A stretch of DNA of 64,000 bases from Kitasatospora sp. NBC_00315 (lineage in GTDB: Bacteria; Actinomycetota; Actinomycetes; Streptomycetales; Streptomycetaceae), in contig NZ_CP108025.1 in the NCBI RefSeq assembly GCF_041435095.1, forward strand, positions 7,192,001-7,256,000, written 5' to 3'. Of the stretch, positions 35,080 through 44,130 are shown one piece after another. The first letter of the stretch is position 1; each line of letters begins with the position of its first letter. The position numbers were made by a program, and so were the translations under genes. The notes below the pieces were generated by a model, which saw nothing but the letters and a program-made list of their open reading frames with translations, was not told the origin of the DNA and ran no database searches.

Positions 35080-37707
35080 GTGACGATCAGGTTCGCGGTG
35101 CTCGGTGAGATCCGGGCGCATCGGGACGGCGGCCCGGTCGAGCTCGGTCCGGCGCGCCAGCGCACCGTGCTCGCGGCCCTGTTGATGGACGTCAACCGCA
35201 CGGTGCCGGTGGAGGGACTGGCCGACCGGGTGTGGGGCGCCCGGGCGCCGGCACGGCCCGGGCCCGCGCTGTACAGCTACCTGTCCCGGCTCCGGCAGGC
35301 GCTGGACGCGGGGGCGGAGGGCGTCCCGGCCGGTACGGTGCCGATCCGGCGGCCGTCCATCGCGCGGCGCCCCGGCGGGTACGCGCTGGTCGCCGACGCG
35401 GACGTCGTGGACGTGCCGCACTTCCGCGACCTGGTCGCACGAGCACGGGTGGCGGACGACGACCTCGCCCTCCCCCTGTACGACCGGGCGCTCGGGTTGT
35501 GGCGGGGCGAACCCTTCGCCGGGGTCGACACGCCCTGGTTCAACTCCGTGCGGGAGACGCTGTACGAGCAGCGCCACGCCTGCCGACTCGACCGCCACGA
35601 CCTCCAGTTGCGCCGCGGGCGCCACACCGCGCTGCTGGCCGAGCTGGCCGCCTGCCACGAGGCACGCCCGCTGGACGAGCGCCTGGCCGCCCAGTTCGTC
35701 CTGGCGCTCCACCGGAGCGGGCGGACCGCCGACGCCCTGCGCTGCTTCGAGCGGGTCCGCAGGGCGCTCGCGACGGAGGTGGGCGGCGACCCGGGCCACG
35801 ACCTGCGCCGGTTGCACGGGCAGATCCTTGCCGGAGATCCGGCGATCGGCGCGCCCGACAGCGCTCCTTCGAGGTCGGCGACCGCCGGGGCCCCGGAGTC
35901 CCGCGGCCCGGTCGCGAGCGCCGGCGCACCCACCGCGAGCGGCGCTCCGGGCCGTCCGTCGGAGGGCGCAGCCGCCCCGAGTGGTGACGCCTCGGGGGAG
36001 GGCGCCGCCGCCCCGATCGGCGACGCGGGCGAGCGCGCCGTGACGGTCGACCGGCCCGCCATCCGGCCGGGGGCCCTGCGGGAGGCCGTCGTCCCGCGTC
36101 AACTACCCCCCACCGCAGCGTGGTTCACCGGACGAGGAGAAGAACTCGCGGTACTCGACCGGGCCCTGGCGCCGGGCGCGCGGGCCGGTGGTCCGATCGC
36201 GGTGTGCGCGGTCGGCGGCGCCGGCGGGGTCGGAAAGACCTCGCTGGCCCTGCACTGGGCCCATCGCAACGCGCACCGGTTCCCGCAGGGGCAGCTCTAC
36301 CTGGATCTTCGCGGCTTCGCCCCGGCCGGCGGGCCGCTGGCGCCGTCCGCCGCGCTCCGGCTGCTCGTCGGCGCGCTCGGCGTGGATCCGGGATCGGCGC
36401 CGGCTGACCAGCAGGCGCTGACCGGGCTCTACCGGACTCTGCTCGCGGACCGGCGGGTGCTGATCGTGCTGGACGACGCCGCGGACGCCGAGCAGGTGGC
36501 GGCGCTGCTGCCGGGCGGCGCCGGATCCGCCGTCCTGGTGACCAGCCGCCGGTGGCTGACCGGGCTCGCCGTCACCCATGGGGCGCACCTCCTGTCTCTG
36601 GAGGAGTTCACCCCCACCGAGTCCCGGGATCTGCTCCGCCGCCATCTGGGGGAGGAAAGGCTCCGCACCAACCCCGAGTGGGTGGCCGCCGTGCTGGAGC
36701 ACTGCGCGGGCCTGCCACTGGCGATCGGCGTCGCGGGCGCCCGCGCGCGAACCGGGGCCGGGCTGCCCCTGTCGGCGCTGGCGGGGGAACTCCGCGACGA
36801 GTCGGCCCGGTTGGACGCGCTGGCCGCGGGTGGCCCGTCGGCCGACGTACGGACCGCCTGTCAGACCTCGTACCGGTCCCTCACCGAGCGGGGCGCCGAG
36901 GTCTTCCGGTTCCTCGGGGCGGCGCCCGCCCCGGAGATCGGGCTCGCCGCCGCCGCGAGCCTGCTCGGCCGCCCGCCGGCGGCGACCCGGGCAGCCCTGC
37001 GCGAGTTGGAGGCACTGCACCTGGTACGGCAGCACGCACCGGGGCGGTACCGCATGAACGAGCTGATCCGCCTGTACGCGGCCGAGTGCCCGGACGAGGA
37101 GGGGCGCTCCGGGCGGGCACTGCGGCGGGTGCTGGACTTCTACCTGCGGACGGCCCACGCCGGCCACCGGTTGCTCCACCCGCACCGGCCTCACCTGGCG
37201 GAGCTCGGACCGCCGCCGGCCGGTGTGGCCCCGCAGCCGTTGGCCGACCGGAGCGCCGCCAGGTCGTGGTTCCGGGCCGAGCACGCCTGCCTGCTCGCCG
37301 CCCGGCAGTTGGCCGACCAGCGGTGCTGGGACTCCCTCGCCTCGCAGCTGTCCAGCGTGCTGGACGTGTCCGGGCTGTGGCAGGACGAATTCCACGACCG
37401 GGCGGCCGCGCCCGACACCGGTCCGGCTGCGGCCGGACGGCTCGGCGGCGGCGGAGCCGCGCACGCCCGGGCACACCACCGTGGCCCGACCAAGCCCCGG
37501 GCCCGGCCCGGCGATCGGCGGACCGGTGTTCAGCACGGCCGCCCGGGCCGTGTCCCGGCGCAGGAACCCGCCGGGGCCGCCGGGGCCGCCGTGTTCAACG
37601 GGCCCGCCGGATTCACCGGGGAGGAGCGCGCCCACGACCTCGCCGCGGGCGCGCGGGCGCCGCGGCCGCGCGCCGCCCCGGGCCGCCTCTGGCCGTGTCT
37701 CGCCTGA
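35080..37707 (+). CDS. SARP/AfsR-like regulator with degenerate C terminus
   Basis: 875 residues as read. Residues 1-95 are the OmpR-like DNA-binding domain (VELGPARQRTVLAALLMDVN, LADRVWG), 95-260 the BTAD helices (RDLVARARVADDDLALPLYDRALGLW), then a Pro/Ser/Ala linker with repeats, and an NB-ARC ATPase from ~345 with VGGAGGVGKTS (Lys386) and VLIVLDDAADAEQ. AfsR proteins end in TPR repeats; here the sequence turns into Ala/Gly/Arg/Pro low complexity after residue ~770 (QDEFHDR), so the TPR part is lost or frameshifted. GTG at 35080 follows GGAG. Divergent from the peptide operon and probably its activator. Confidence 0.82.
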   Translation: MTIRFAVLGEIRAHRDGGPVELGPARQRTVLAALLMDVNRTVPVEGLADRVWGARAPARPGPALYSYLSRLRQALDAGAEGVPAGTVPIRRPSIARRPGGYALVADADVVDVPHFRDLVARARVADDDLALPLYDRALGLWRGEPFAGVDTPWFNSVRETLYEQRHACRLDRHDLQLRRGRHTALLAELAACHEARPLDERLAAQFVLALHRSGRTADALRCFERVRRALATEVGGDPGHDLRRLHGQILAGDPAIGAPDSAPSRSATAGAPESRGPVASAGAPTASGAPGRPSEGAAAPSGDASGEGAAAPIGDAGERAVTVDRPAIRPGALREAVVPRQLPPTAAWFTGRGEELAVLDRALAPGARAGGPIAVCAVGGAGGVGKTSLALHWAHRNAHRFPQGQLYLDLRGFAPAGGPLAPSAALRLLVGALGVDPGSAPADQQALTGLYRTLLADRRVLIVLDDAADAEQVAALLPGGAGSAVLVTSRRWLTGLAVTHGAHLLSLEEFTPTESRDLLRRHLGEERLRTNPEWVAAVLEHCAGLPLAIGVAGARARTGAGLPLSALAGELRDESARLDALAAGGPSADVRTACQTSYRSLTERGAEVFRFLGAAPAPEIGLAAAASLLGRPPAATRAALRELEALHLVRQHAPGRYRMNELIRLYAAECPDEEGRSGRALRRVLDFYLRTAHAGHRLLHPHRPHLAELGPPPAGVAPQPLADRSAARSWFRAEHACLLAARQLADQRCWDSLASQLSSVLDVSGLWQDEFHDRAAAPDTGPAAAGRLGGGGAAHARAHHRGPTKPRARPGDRRTGVQHGRPGRVPAQEPAGAAGAAVFNGPAGFTGEERAHDLAAGARAPRPRAAPGRLWPCLA

Positions 37708-37932
37708 GCCCGCCGGCTCCGCCACGCGACCAGCCCGGTGTCCTGACCCCCGGCCGTCCCCGGCCGTCCCCTGTGCAGGCCGGTGTGCGGGTCGACCGAC
37801 GCGCTGACGGGCGGCCAGGTCGGACGGAGCGGCCCCCGGTCGGGCCCCGGCCGGGGCCTCGGCCCCCGGCGGTTGGAAACCCGCATCCGGGGCAGAAGCC
37901 GATGGAGGGGGGCTGAGGTCAGGGAGCGCGAC

Positions 37933-38088
37933 ATGATCGTTCTGGGTGTGATCCTTCTCGTGATCGGCATCATCACCGGTCTCGGCTTTCTCTGGTCGAT
38001 CGGCGCGGTGCTGGTCGTCGTCGGCCTGATCCTCTGGATCCTCGGCGCGGTCGGCCACGAGGTCGGCGGGCGCCGCCACTACTGGTGA
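37933..38088 (+). CDS. DUF6131 small membrane protein
   Basis: 51 residues, nearly all membrane: two helices (IVLGVILLVIGIITGLGFLW and IGAVLVVVGLILWILGAVG) and the conserved end GGRRHYW, as in DUF6131. Function unknown. ATG behind AGGGAG. Confidence 0.82.
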   Translation: MIVLGVILLVIGIITGLGFLWSIGAVLVVVGLILWILGAVGHEVGGRRHYW

Positions 38089-38338
38089 ACCGGATTCGGA
38101 CCGGTGGGCCGAGCGCCGACGTCCCCGGTGCAGAAGCCTTCAGTGCCGACGCCCCCGGTGCGGATGCCCCGACTGCCGAGGCCCCGACTGCCGGTGCCGC
38201 GAGCGGCGCCGGCCGCCGGTCGTCGGGACCGGATTCGGCAGCGCGGCGATCGGTCGCCGAGACGGGAGGGTCCCGCCCCCGGACCGGATCCTGCCGCCGG
38301 GCTGCGCCGCGAAGGCGCCGCCCGAAAGGAGCACCGCG
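38089..38338. other. Low-complexity gap before the YihY gene
   Basis: 250 nt with imperfect repeats of GACTGCCGAGGCCCC-like units. An open frame runs through it but shows only Ala/Pro/Asp repeats, so no gene is called. Confidence 0.45.
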
Positions 38339-39169
38339 GTGGCGGCCGGACGGGGTGAGCACCGGGCGGGCCGGCTCGGCAGGAGGGGCAGGCAGGCCCG
38401 GGCCCTGCTGGTGGACGTGGTCCGCGAGGGCCGGGACCTCGAACTGCTGCACCGGTCGATGGCGTTCGCCGGCCTGTTCTTCGTCACCCTCGTTCCGCTC
38501 CTGATCGTCATCGCGGCGGCGCTGCCCGCGCGCGGGAGCGGAATCGCGGACTGGATCACGGACGGGCTGGGAGTGTCCGGCAGGTCGGCCGGCGCCGTGG
38601 GCGAGCTGTTCGCCTCCCGCCACGACGTGCTGAGCACCGTCACCGCGCTGGGCCTGGCGGGCCTCGCCGCGTTCGGCCTCTCGCTGATGGCGGCGGTCCA
38701 GAAGGCGTACGAGATGATCTGGCACCTGCCCCCGGGTGCCTGGCACAGCCTCTGGCGCCAGGCGGTCGGTCTGGCGGGACTGATCGCCCTGATCCTGCTG
38801 AGCACCTGGCGAGGGTCGCCCTGGCTGGGGGTGACGGCCTCGGCCACGCCTCGCGTCCTGCTGGGCGTCTGCTGCGGCGTGCTCTACTTCAGCTGGCTGC
38901 CGCACCTACTGCTGGCGGCGCGTGTGCCCTGGGTCCGGCTGCTGCCCGGCGCGCTGGCGACGGTGGCCGCCTTCGCCGGCCTCCGGCTGTTCTCGGAGCT
39001 GGTGTTCGCGCCGCTGATCGTGTCCAACGCGGTCTCCTACGGGGCGGTCGGCACCGTCGTGGTGGTGCAGTCCTGGCTGATCGGCGTCGGTTACACCGTC
39101 TACGCGGGCGCACTGGTCGGCCGGCTTCTGGTGGCGGGGCCCCGGCCGGGGCCGCCGGAGGAGCCCTGA
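38339..39169 (+). CDS. YihY/BrkB-like inner-membrane protein
   Basis: 276 residues with six membrane helices and the family features HRSMAFAGLFFVTLVPLLIV near the start, FGLSLMAAVQKAYEMIW, and SYGAVGTVVVVQSWLIGVGY near the end. YihY proteins are conserved and of unknown role; older RNase BN annotations are wrong. GTG start 8 nt behind AAAGGAG. Confidence 0.85.
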   Translation: MAAGRGEHRAGRLGRRGRQARALLVDVVREGRDLELLHRSMAFAGLFFVTLVPLLIVIAAALPARGSGIADWITDGLGVSGRSAGAVGELFASRHDVLSTVTALGLAGLAAFGLSLMAAVQKAYEMIWHLPPGAWHSLWRQAVGLAGLIALILLSTWRGSPWLGVTASATPRVLLGVCCGVLYFSWLPHLLLAARVPWVRLLPGALATVAAFAGLRLFSELVFAPLIVSNAVSYGAVGTVVVVQSWLIGVGYTVYAGALVGRLLVAGPRPGPPEEP

Positions 39170-39314
39170 CGGGAGGAGCGCACGACCGGATCCCGGCGGG
39201 CCCAGGCCCAGGCCACGGCCCAGGTACGGGCCGGACCAGGTCGACCCCGTGGGAGGCGGATTTCCGGGTAGACGGCCCTTCGGCAGACACGGGACCGGCT
39301 TGGGGAGGCAGCAC

Positions 39315-39761
39315 ATGGGCAGCAGGAGCACGACGGGTGCGGACGCGGCGCACGCGGTGGCGCGCGGTGCGGAGGTGGTGCGTGAACGAGCCGTCGAGGT
39401 CGCCCACGGGGCCCGGCAGGCCGTCGACCCCGCGGTCGCGGTGGCGGCGACGGCCGCCGACCGCACACGGCAGGCCGCCCACCGCGCCGTCGACGTCGCC
39501 ACCGACCTGGCGGGGAGGGCCGAGGAGGTCGTCGCCGGGGCAGCCGACTCGGGCGTTCGGCGGGTACGGGACACGGCGGCGACCGTGATCCCGCATCGCC
39601 GCCGTCGGCGCGGGGCCGTCGGCGGCAGGGTCGTTGCGGTGGTGGCGGCGGCCGCCGTGATCGGGGCGCTGGTGTGGTTCCGCCGAAGCGCCCGTGAGGA
39701 CATTCCGCCGCAGGGTTGTGAGCTGCAGGACTGCGAGGAGGAGGCCGGGTCGTTGCTCTGA
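39315..39761 (+). CDS. Small single-helix membrane protein with apolipoprotein-like repeats
   Basis: 148 residues. The first 100 are amphipathic Ala/Val/Arg helices in 11-residue-like periods (ARGAEVVRERAVEVAHGAR, AADRTRQAAHRAVDVATDLA), then a basic patch HRRRRR, one membrane helix (VVAVVAAAAVIGALVWF) and an acidic tail with two Cys. Recalls LEA/apolipoprotein-type stress proteins; no firm family. ATG ~7 nt behind GGGAGG. Confidence 0.6.
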   Translation: MGSRSTTGADAAHAVARGAEVVRERAVEVAHGARQAVDPAVAVAATAADRTRQAAHRAVDVATDLAGRAEEVVAGAADSGVRRVRDTAATVIPHRRRRRGAVGGRVVAVVAAAAVIGALVWFRRSAREDIPPQGCELQDCEEEAGSLL

Positions 39762-39997
39762 CACCCCGCGGCGGCCCCCGCCCAGGGGGCGCACCGGGGC
39801 GCACCGGGCCCTCGGCACCTCTGGAGTCCTCGGCCCCGTCGCGGGGCCGGGGACGTTCCCGGTGGGTCCGGCGCTTCCACCGCTTCGGCGGCCCGCACGT
39901 CGGACACGGGCCGCCGTACGCCGTGCACCTTCGACACCCGCGCAGGCGTGTCCGAACCAGCGGACACGATCGCCCGTAGGACGGATACCCTCCGCTC

Positions 39998-41374
39998 ATG
40001 CATCGTCACGATCTGGTCGTCATCGGCGCCGGTACGGGAAACGCGCTCATCGACGACCGCTTCGCTCATCTGGACGTCGCGGTGATCTCCGAGGGCCCCT
40101 TCGGCGGGACGTGCCTGAACGCGGGCTGCATCCCCAGCAAGATGCTCGTGGCGACCGCCGACGTGGCCGACGCCGTCTGCGAGGCGGGCCGGCACGACGT
40201 GGACGCCGTCCTCCGGCGGGTGCGCTGGTCCGACGTCCAGCGGCGGATCTTCGGCCGGCTCGACGCCGACTCCCGGCAGGGCGAGGAGGGGCGCCGGGCC
40301 TCCCCGTTCGTGACCGTCCACCGGGGGCGGGCCCGCTTCACCGGCGAACGGCGGTTGCGCGTCGAGACCGCGGACGGCCCGGTGGAGGTCGAGGCCGACC
40401 GGATCGTCGTCGCGGCGGGCGGCCGGCCGACCGTCCCACCGGTCGTCGCCGAATCCGGTCTGCCCTACGAGACCTCCGACACCGTCATGCGGATCGCGGC
40501 GCCCCCCGAGCGGCTGCTGGTCCTCGGCGGCGGCTACATCGCGGCCGAACTCGCCCACGTCTTCCACGCCGTGGGCAGTCGGATCACGATCGTCGAACAG
40601 CACGAGCGACTGCTCGCCCAGCAGGACGAAGCGGTCTCCGCCGCGTACACCGACCTCGTCCGCTCCCGCTACGACCTGCGGCTGGGCCGCGCGGCGACGC
40701 GGCTGGAGGGCGTCCCGGGTGCGCTGCGCCTGGTGTTGGACGACGGCGCGGTGGTGGAGGGCGACACCCTGCTGGTCGCGGTCGGCCGTCGGCCCAACAC
40801 CGACCGCCTCGACCTGGCGAAGGCCGGCATCGCCCACGACGAGGACGGACCGATCCGGGTGGACGAGCAGCTGCGCACCAGCGCGGACGGCGTCTGGGCG
40901 ATCGGCGACGTGTCGACCGGCGTGCCGCTCAAGCACGTCGCCAACCGGGAGGCCGAGGTGGTCGCCCACAATCTGCTGCACCCCGAGGCGCCGCGCACGA
41001 TGTCGTACGACGCGGTGCCCTCCGCGGTCTTCACCCGGCCGCAGATCGCCCAGGTCGGCCTCACCGAGCAGGATGCCCGCGACCAGGGGCTGGACTACGC
41101 CGTGGCCGTCCACCGCTACGAGGACGTGGCGTACGGCTGGGCGATCGAGGACACCCGGGGCTTCTGCAAGATCCTCGCGGAGCGGTCCACGGGACGGCTG
41201 CTCGGCGCCCATCTGTTCGGACCGCAGGCCGCCACCCTCGTCCAACCCCTGGTCCTCGCGATGGCCACCGGGATGACCGCCCGTGAGGTCGCGGAGGTGC
41301 CCCTGTGGATCCACCCCGCACTGACGGAGGTGGTCGAGAACGCCCTGCTCGCACTCGACACGGGACGGCCGTGA
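39998..41374 (+). CDS. mtr: Mycothione reductase
   Basis: 458 residues. Class I pyridine-nucleotide disulfide reductase: FAD motif VVIGAGTGNA (8-17), active-site GGTCLNAGCIPSK with Cys39 and Cys44, NADPH motif LVLGGGYIAAELAHVF, VWAIGDV, and the C-terminal catalytic pair His439/Glu444 in WIHPALTEVVE. The VRWSDVQRRIFGRLD segment is characteristic of mycothione reductase rather than lipoamide dehydrogenase. It reduces mycothiol disulfide with NADPH, keeping the actinomycete thiol pool reduced. Confidence 0.88.
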   Translation: MHRHDLVVIGAGTGNALIDDRFAHLDVAVISEGPFGGTCLNAGCIPSKMLVATADVADAVCEAGRHDVDAVLRRVRWSDVQRRIFGRLDADSRQGEEGRRASPFVTVHRGRARFTGERRLRVETADGPVEVEADRIVVAAGGRPTVPPVVAESGLPYETSDTVMRIAAPPERLLVLGGGYIAAELAHVFHAVGSRITIVEQHERLLAQQDEAVSAAYTDLVRSRYDLRLGRAATRLEGVPGALRLVLDDGAVVEGDTLLVAVGRRPNTDRLDLAKAGIAHDEDGPIRVDEQLRTSADGVWAIGDVSTGVPLKHVANREAEVVAHNLLHPEAPRTMSYDAVPSAVFTRPQIAQVGLTEQDARDQGLDYAVAVHRYEDVAYGWAIEDTRGFCKILAERSTGRLLGAHLFGPQAATLVQPLVLAMATGMTAREVAEVPLWIHPALTEVVENALLALDTGRP

Positions 41375-41424
41375 CCGGCCCGGCCCGACCGAGGGCGGCG
41401 TCGGTCACCCGCCCGGCCGCCGCT

Positions 41425-41709
41425 CACGCCGGCGGCGACCTCCAGGTCTTCGGTGCCCACACCGCGCTGCGCGAGCGCGGACTGCGCACTCCGGAGGACA
41501 TCAGCGTGGTCGGCTTCGACGACGTACCCGTCGCCCGGTGGAGCAATCCCACCCTCACCACCGCCCGCCGGCCCCTCCAGGAGACGGCCGCGATGGCCGC
41601 CCGGACGCTGCTGCGGGTGATCGACGGCGGGGAGGCCGACCTCCCCCGGGTCGAGTTGGCCACCCGCCTCCAGAACCGCGAGAGCACCGCGCGGCCGCCG
41701 ACGGGCTGA
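41425..41709 (+). pseudogene. 3' remnant of a LacI-family regulator
   Basis: AGGDLQVFGAHTALRERGLR, TPEDISVVGFDDVPVARWSNP, TLTTARRPLQETAAMAARTLL and VELATRLQNRESTARPP are the last ~90 residues of a LacI/GalR sugar-binding domain. The HTH and the first two thirds are absent; the fragment follows mtr by only 50 nt, so a deletion or insertion boundary lies between. Confidence 0.82.
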
Positions 41710-41813
41710 GCGCGCGGCCCCGCACCGGCGCTGCATCGGCCCCGCACCGGCGCTGCATCGGCGCCGCACCGGCCGGGATCCTCCGACGCCGCGCGGCGGG
41801 GCGGTCGGCGGGC

Positions 41814-42500
41814 CTACCGGCCCCGGATCCCGTACAGCCGCTGGACGTGGTCGAGATACCGCTCGGGGGCCGGGAAGGGCCGGTCGTGCGCGCCGGTGCG
41901 GTGCAGCTCGACCCGTCCGTCGGTGTGCAGGCGCAGCGTGGTGGTCGCCGCGCGGGGCTCCTCGGCGGGCCCGTCGGCCGCCGCCGGGGCGTGGTCCAGG
42001 GCCAGGACGGGCGTTGCGGGCGCGAACATCGCCACGGCCTGCGCCGCGGTGGCGGCCGGCGGGTGACCGGTGCGGTTGGCACTGCTCACGTACAGGACCG
42101 GGAAGGCGTCGAGGACGGGCAGCAGGGGCTCCCACCGGGCGCCGAACAGCAGGGCCCAGCCGTCCCGGCTCGCCGGTGCCAGCCAGTCGGGCCGATTCGC
42201 GTCCACGCGCAGGGGCACCAGCAGGGTCACCCGTTCCTCGGCCAGCAGCCGGCGTGCCAGGGCCGTCAGGCTGGTGTCGAGGTCGAGGGCGTCGTCGAGC
42301 GCCGTGAGGGTGTCGCGGTGGTGGGCCCACAGGGCGACGGCCTGACCGGCGGGCCGGCCCTTCGCGGTGTTGACCGCCCGCGGGACGGTCGCGGCGACGG
42401 TGTGGGTCAGGGGCGCCGGGTTGGGCAGCACCACGGCGCCCCCGCCCCGCAGGGTGCGCCGGGCGCCGTCGGGGTCGACGGTGCCGGGAGCGGGGTTCAT
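41814..42500 (-). CDS. Sua5/YciO/YrdC-family protein
   Basis: 228 residues with the YrdC fold: GGAVVLPNPAPLTHTVAA in place of the usual GGIVAYPTDTVYGL, KGRPAGQAVALWAHH (cf. KxRpxxkPl), TLLVPLR, SSANRTGHPPAATAAQAV. Housekeeping Sua5 makes threonylcarbamoyl-AMP for tRNA t6A, but the altered first motif and company suggest a specialised paralogue. Its ATG overlaps the end of the LeuA-like remnant (ATGA), implying former operon membership. Start chosen on GGAAGG. Confidence 0.72.
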   Translation of the reverse strand: MNPAPGTVDPDGARRTLRGGGAVVLPNPAPLTHTVAATVPRAVNTAKGRPAGQAVALWAHHRDTLTALDDALDLDTSLTALARRLLAEERVTLLVPLRVDANRPDWLAPASRDGWALLFGARWEPLLPVLDAFPVLYVSSANRTGHPPAATAAQAVAMFAPATPVLALDHAPAAADGPAEEPRAATTTLRLHTDGRVELHRTGAHDRPFPAPERYLDHVQRLYGIRGR

Positions 42501-43199
42501 CGGGAGCCTTCCGTCGTCGCGGCGCGCAGGCCGTCGAGGTCGCCGGCGAACACACGGTCGTCGACGACCGCCCGGCCCGAGCGGTAGTCCTGCTGCTTGA
42601 CCCAGCCCATCGCCGCCCGTGCCTGCGCGCGGTCGAGCCGGTGGCCGAGGCGGGCGGCCGCCGCCGTCACCACCCGGGCGCCGGCCGGCTGGGTGAGCGG
42701 CACCTCCGGCTCGATCCCCAGCACCTCCCGGGGACCGTAGGGCTGGAACAGCCCGGGTCGGACGAACGGCGTGCCCGTGGAGATCGTACCGACGCCGGTG
42801 CCCACGATCGGCGTCGTCACGCTCAACGGCACCCCGCACGCCGGCCCGGACGGCCTCCAGGGTGTTGGCCAGCCCCAGGCCCAGGTCGTTGTGCGCGCGG
42901 GAGGCCAGGACCACCTCCTCGCCGGCATCGCCCCGTACCCGGGCGAACATCGCCCCGGCCTCCGCGGGGAGCTGGTCGCCGACGGAGTCCGCCAGGATCA
43001 CGGTTCCCGCACCGGCCTCGGTCGCCGCGCCGGCGTGGGCGGCCATCAGGCCCTGATCCGCGCGGGAGGCGTCGGCGAGGCACACGTCCACCGCCACCGC
43101 GTCGTCCAGCCCCCGGGCGTCCTCGACGAGCGCGACCCCCGTCTCCAGCGCCTCACGGTCGGTCCGGTGGGTCATCACCGCCGCCATCGCCCCTCGTGA
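42497..43199 (-). pseudogene. Decayed LeuA/HMGL-like (isopropylmalate/homocitrate synthase family) gene
   Basis: Two pieces of one enzyme in different frames. The first (about 42840-43199) reads DVCLADASRADQGLM, AGTVILADSVGD, ASRAHNDLGLGLANTLEAV, the TIM-barrel metal site HND. The second (42497-42830) reads PIVGTGVGTISTGTPFV, QPYGPREVLG and AAMGWVKQQDYRSGRAVVDD, the C-terminal part of LeuA-like proteins. The N terminus and a middle stretch including the GERxGN motif are missing, so it cannot work. Confidence 0.75.
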
Positions 43200-43518
43200 C
43201 GTCCCGTCAGCAGGGTGTTCCGGCCGCCGTGGCCGCTCCCTCGGTGGTCGGCTCGGGAAGTCCTTCGGGGGTTGAGTCCGGAGCCGGGGTTGGCACGGGG
43301 TTGGCCGGATGTCGGGGATGGCGAGTTGAGGCTGCGGGTGCAGACCAGCGCTTCCTCGGGGCCGCCGGCGAAGCTGACCGTGGGGGGATGGTGCTTCGTA
43401 CCCGTGGTTACCGGCGAGGTGGAGGGTGAAGCCCCGGGGGCCGGCGGGGGTTCCCGCTTTCGTCGAGGTCTGGGAACCCCCTTGCTCGCGGCGATAGGTG
43501 CTCGCAGGCGGAGCGGCA
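43200..43518. other. Intergenic boundary with hairpin and left inverted repeat
   Basis: No gene in ~320 nt. It holds the left copy (43244-43276) of a 33-nt repeat found inverted at 45713-45745, and a hairpin with arms GGGGGTTCCC (43446-43455) / GGGAACCCCC (43472-43481) that would end the TetR transcript. Confidence 0.6.
43244..43276 (-). repeat. Left copy of a 33-nt inverted repeat
   Basis: Matches 45713-45745 on the opposite strand at 29 of 33 positions. The pair encloses the TetR/SDR copy 2 module (2.5 kb). Confidence 0.65.
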
Positions 43519-44109
43519 TCAGCTTTCAGGCCGCGCCTGCTCCGGTGGGACGGTCGCGCAGAGGGCGTGAAGGTCGTCGAAGGCTTGGAGGAGATGTGCG
43601 TCCAAGCTCCGTGAGGGGTCGTCGATCCAGGCTTGGGCGGCGTGGTGGAAGGTGGCCCAGCCGGTTTGTGCGGCCAGGCCGGCCAGCCGGTCAGGGACAT
43701 CGCGCTGACGGAGGGCTTCCGCCAGGGCTTCGGTGAGGGCCGCTGCCTTGGCCAGGTCGCGTTCGCGCAGGGCTGGGGTTTCGGCAATGACCGCCAGCCG
43801 TGGCTCGGAGAACGGGCGGTTGTCCTCAAGGATTCGTCCGGCCTTCCGGAAGGCGCACAGCAGAATGCCGAGTGGCTGAAGGCCATCGGGGGCGTCGGCG
43901 ACCTCCTGGATCAGCGCGAGGCGCAGGTCGGCCTCGCCGTCGAAGAGGACCTCGCGCTTGTCCGGGAAGTGCCGGAAGAACGTGCGCTCGTTGACGCCGG
44001 CCCGGGCGGCGATCTCAGCGGTGGTGGTCTGATCGAACCCGCGCTCGCGGTACAGCTCCAGAGCCGCCTGCCGAAGGCGGTGGCGCGCTTCTGTTCCGCT
44101 TCGTGGCAT
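43519..44109 (-). CDS. TetR-family regulator (copy 2)
   Basis: 196 residues with HTH ALELYRERGFDQTTTAEIAARAG, NERTFFRHFPDKREVLF, almost the same as copy 1 at 9547-10140, and a different ligand domain. It diverges from SDR copy 2 across a five-fold 23-bp operator array, and should repress it. ATG at 44109 fits the family start (MPRSGTEARHRL); an ATG at 44127 is possible. Confidence 0.85.
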   Translation of the reverse strand: MPRSGTEARHRLRQAALELYRERGFDQTTTAEIAARAGVNERTFFRHFPDKREVLFDGEADLRLALIQEVADAPDGLQPLGILLCAFRKAGRILEDNRPFSEPRLAVIAETPALRERDLAKAAALTEALAEALRQRDVPDRLAGLAAQTGWATFHHAAQAWIDDPSRSLDAHLLQAFDDLHALCATVPPEQARPES

Positions 44110-44130
44110 CTCTCGAGGATACCGCATACG

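Noticed and set aside
36103..38079. Long minus-strand frame opposite the SARP gene
   Set aside because: Low-complexity Gly/Arg/Pro shadow; the plus strand carries the NB-ARC motifs.
41814..43886. One long minus-strand frame joining the LeuA-like remnant and the Sua5-like gene
   Set aside because: The two happen to share a frame; the Sua5-like part has its own ATG and ribosome site, and the LeuA-like part needs a frameshift.
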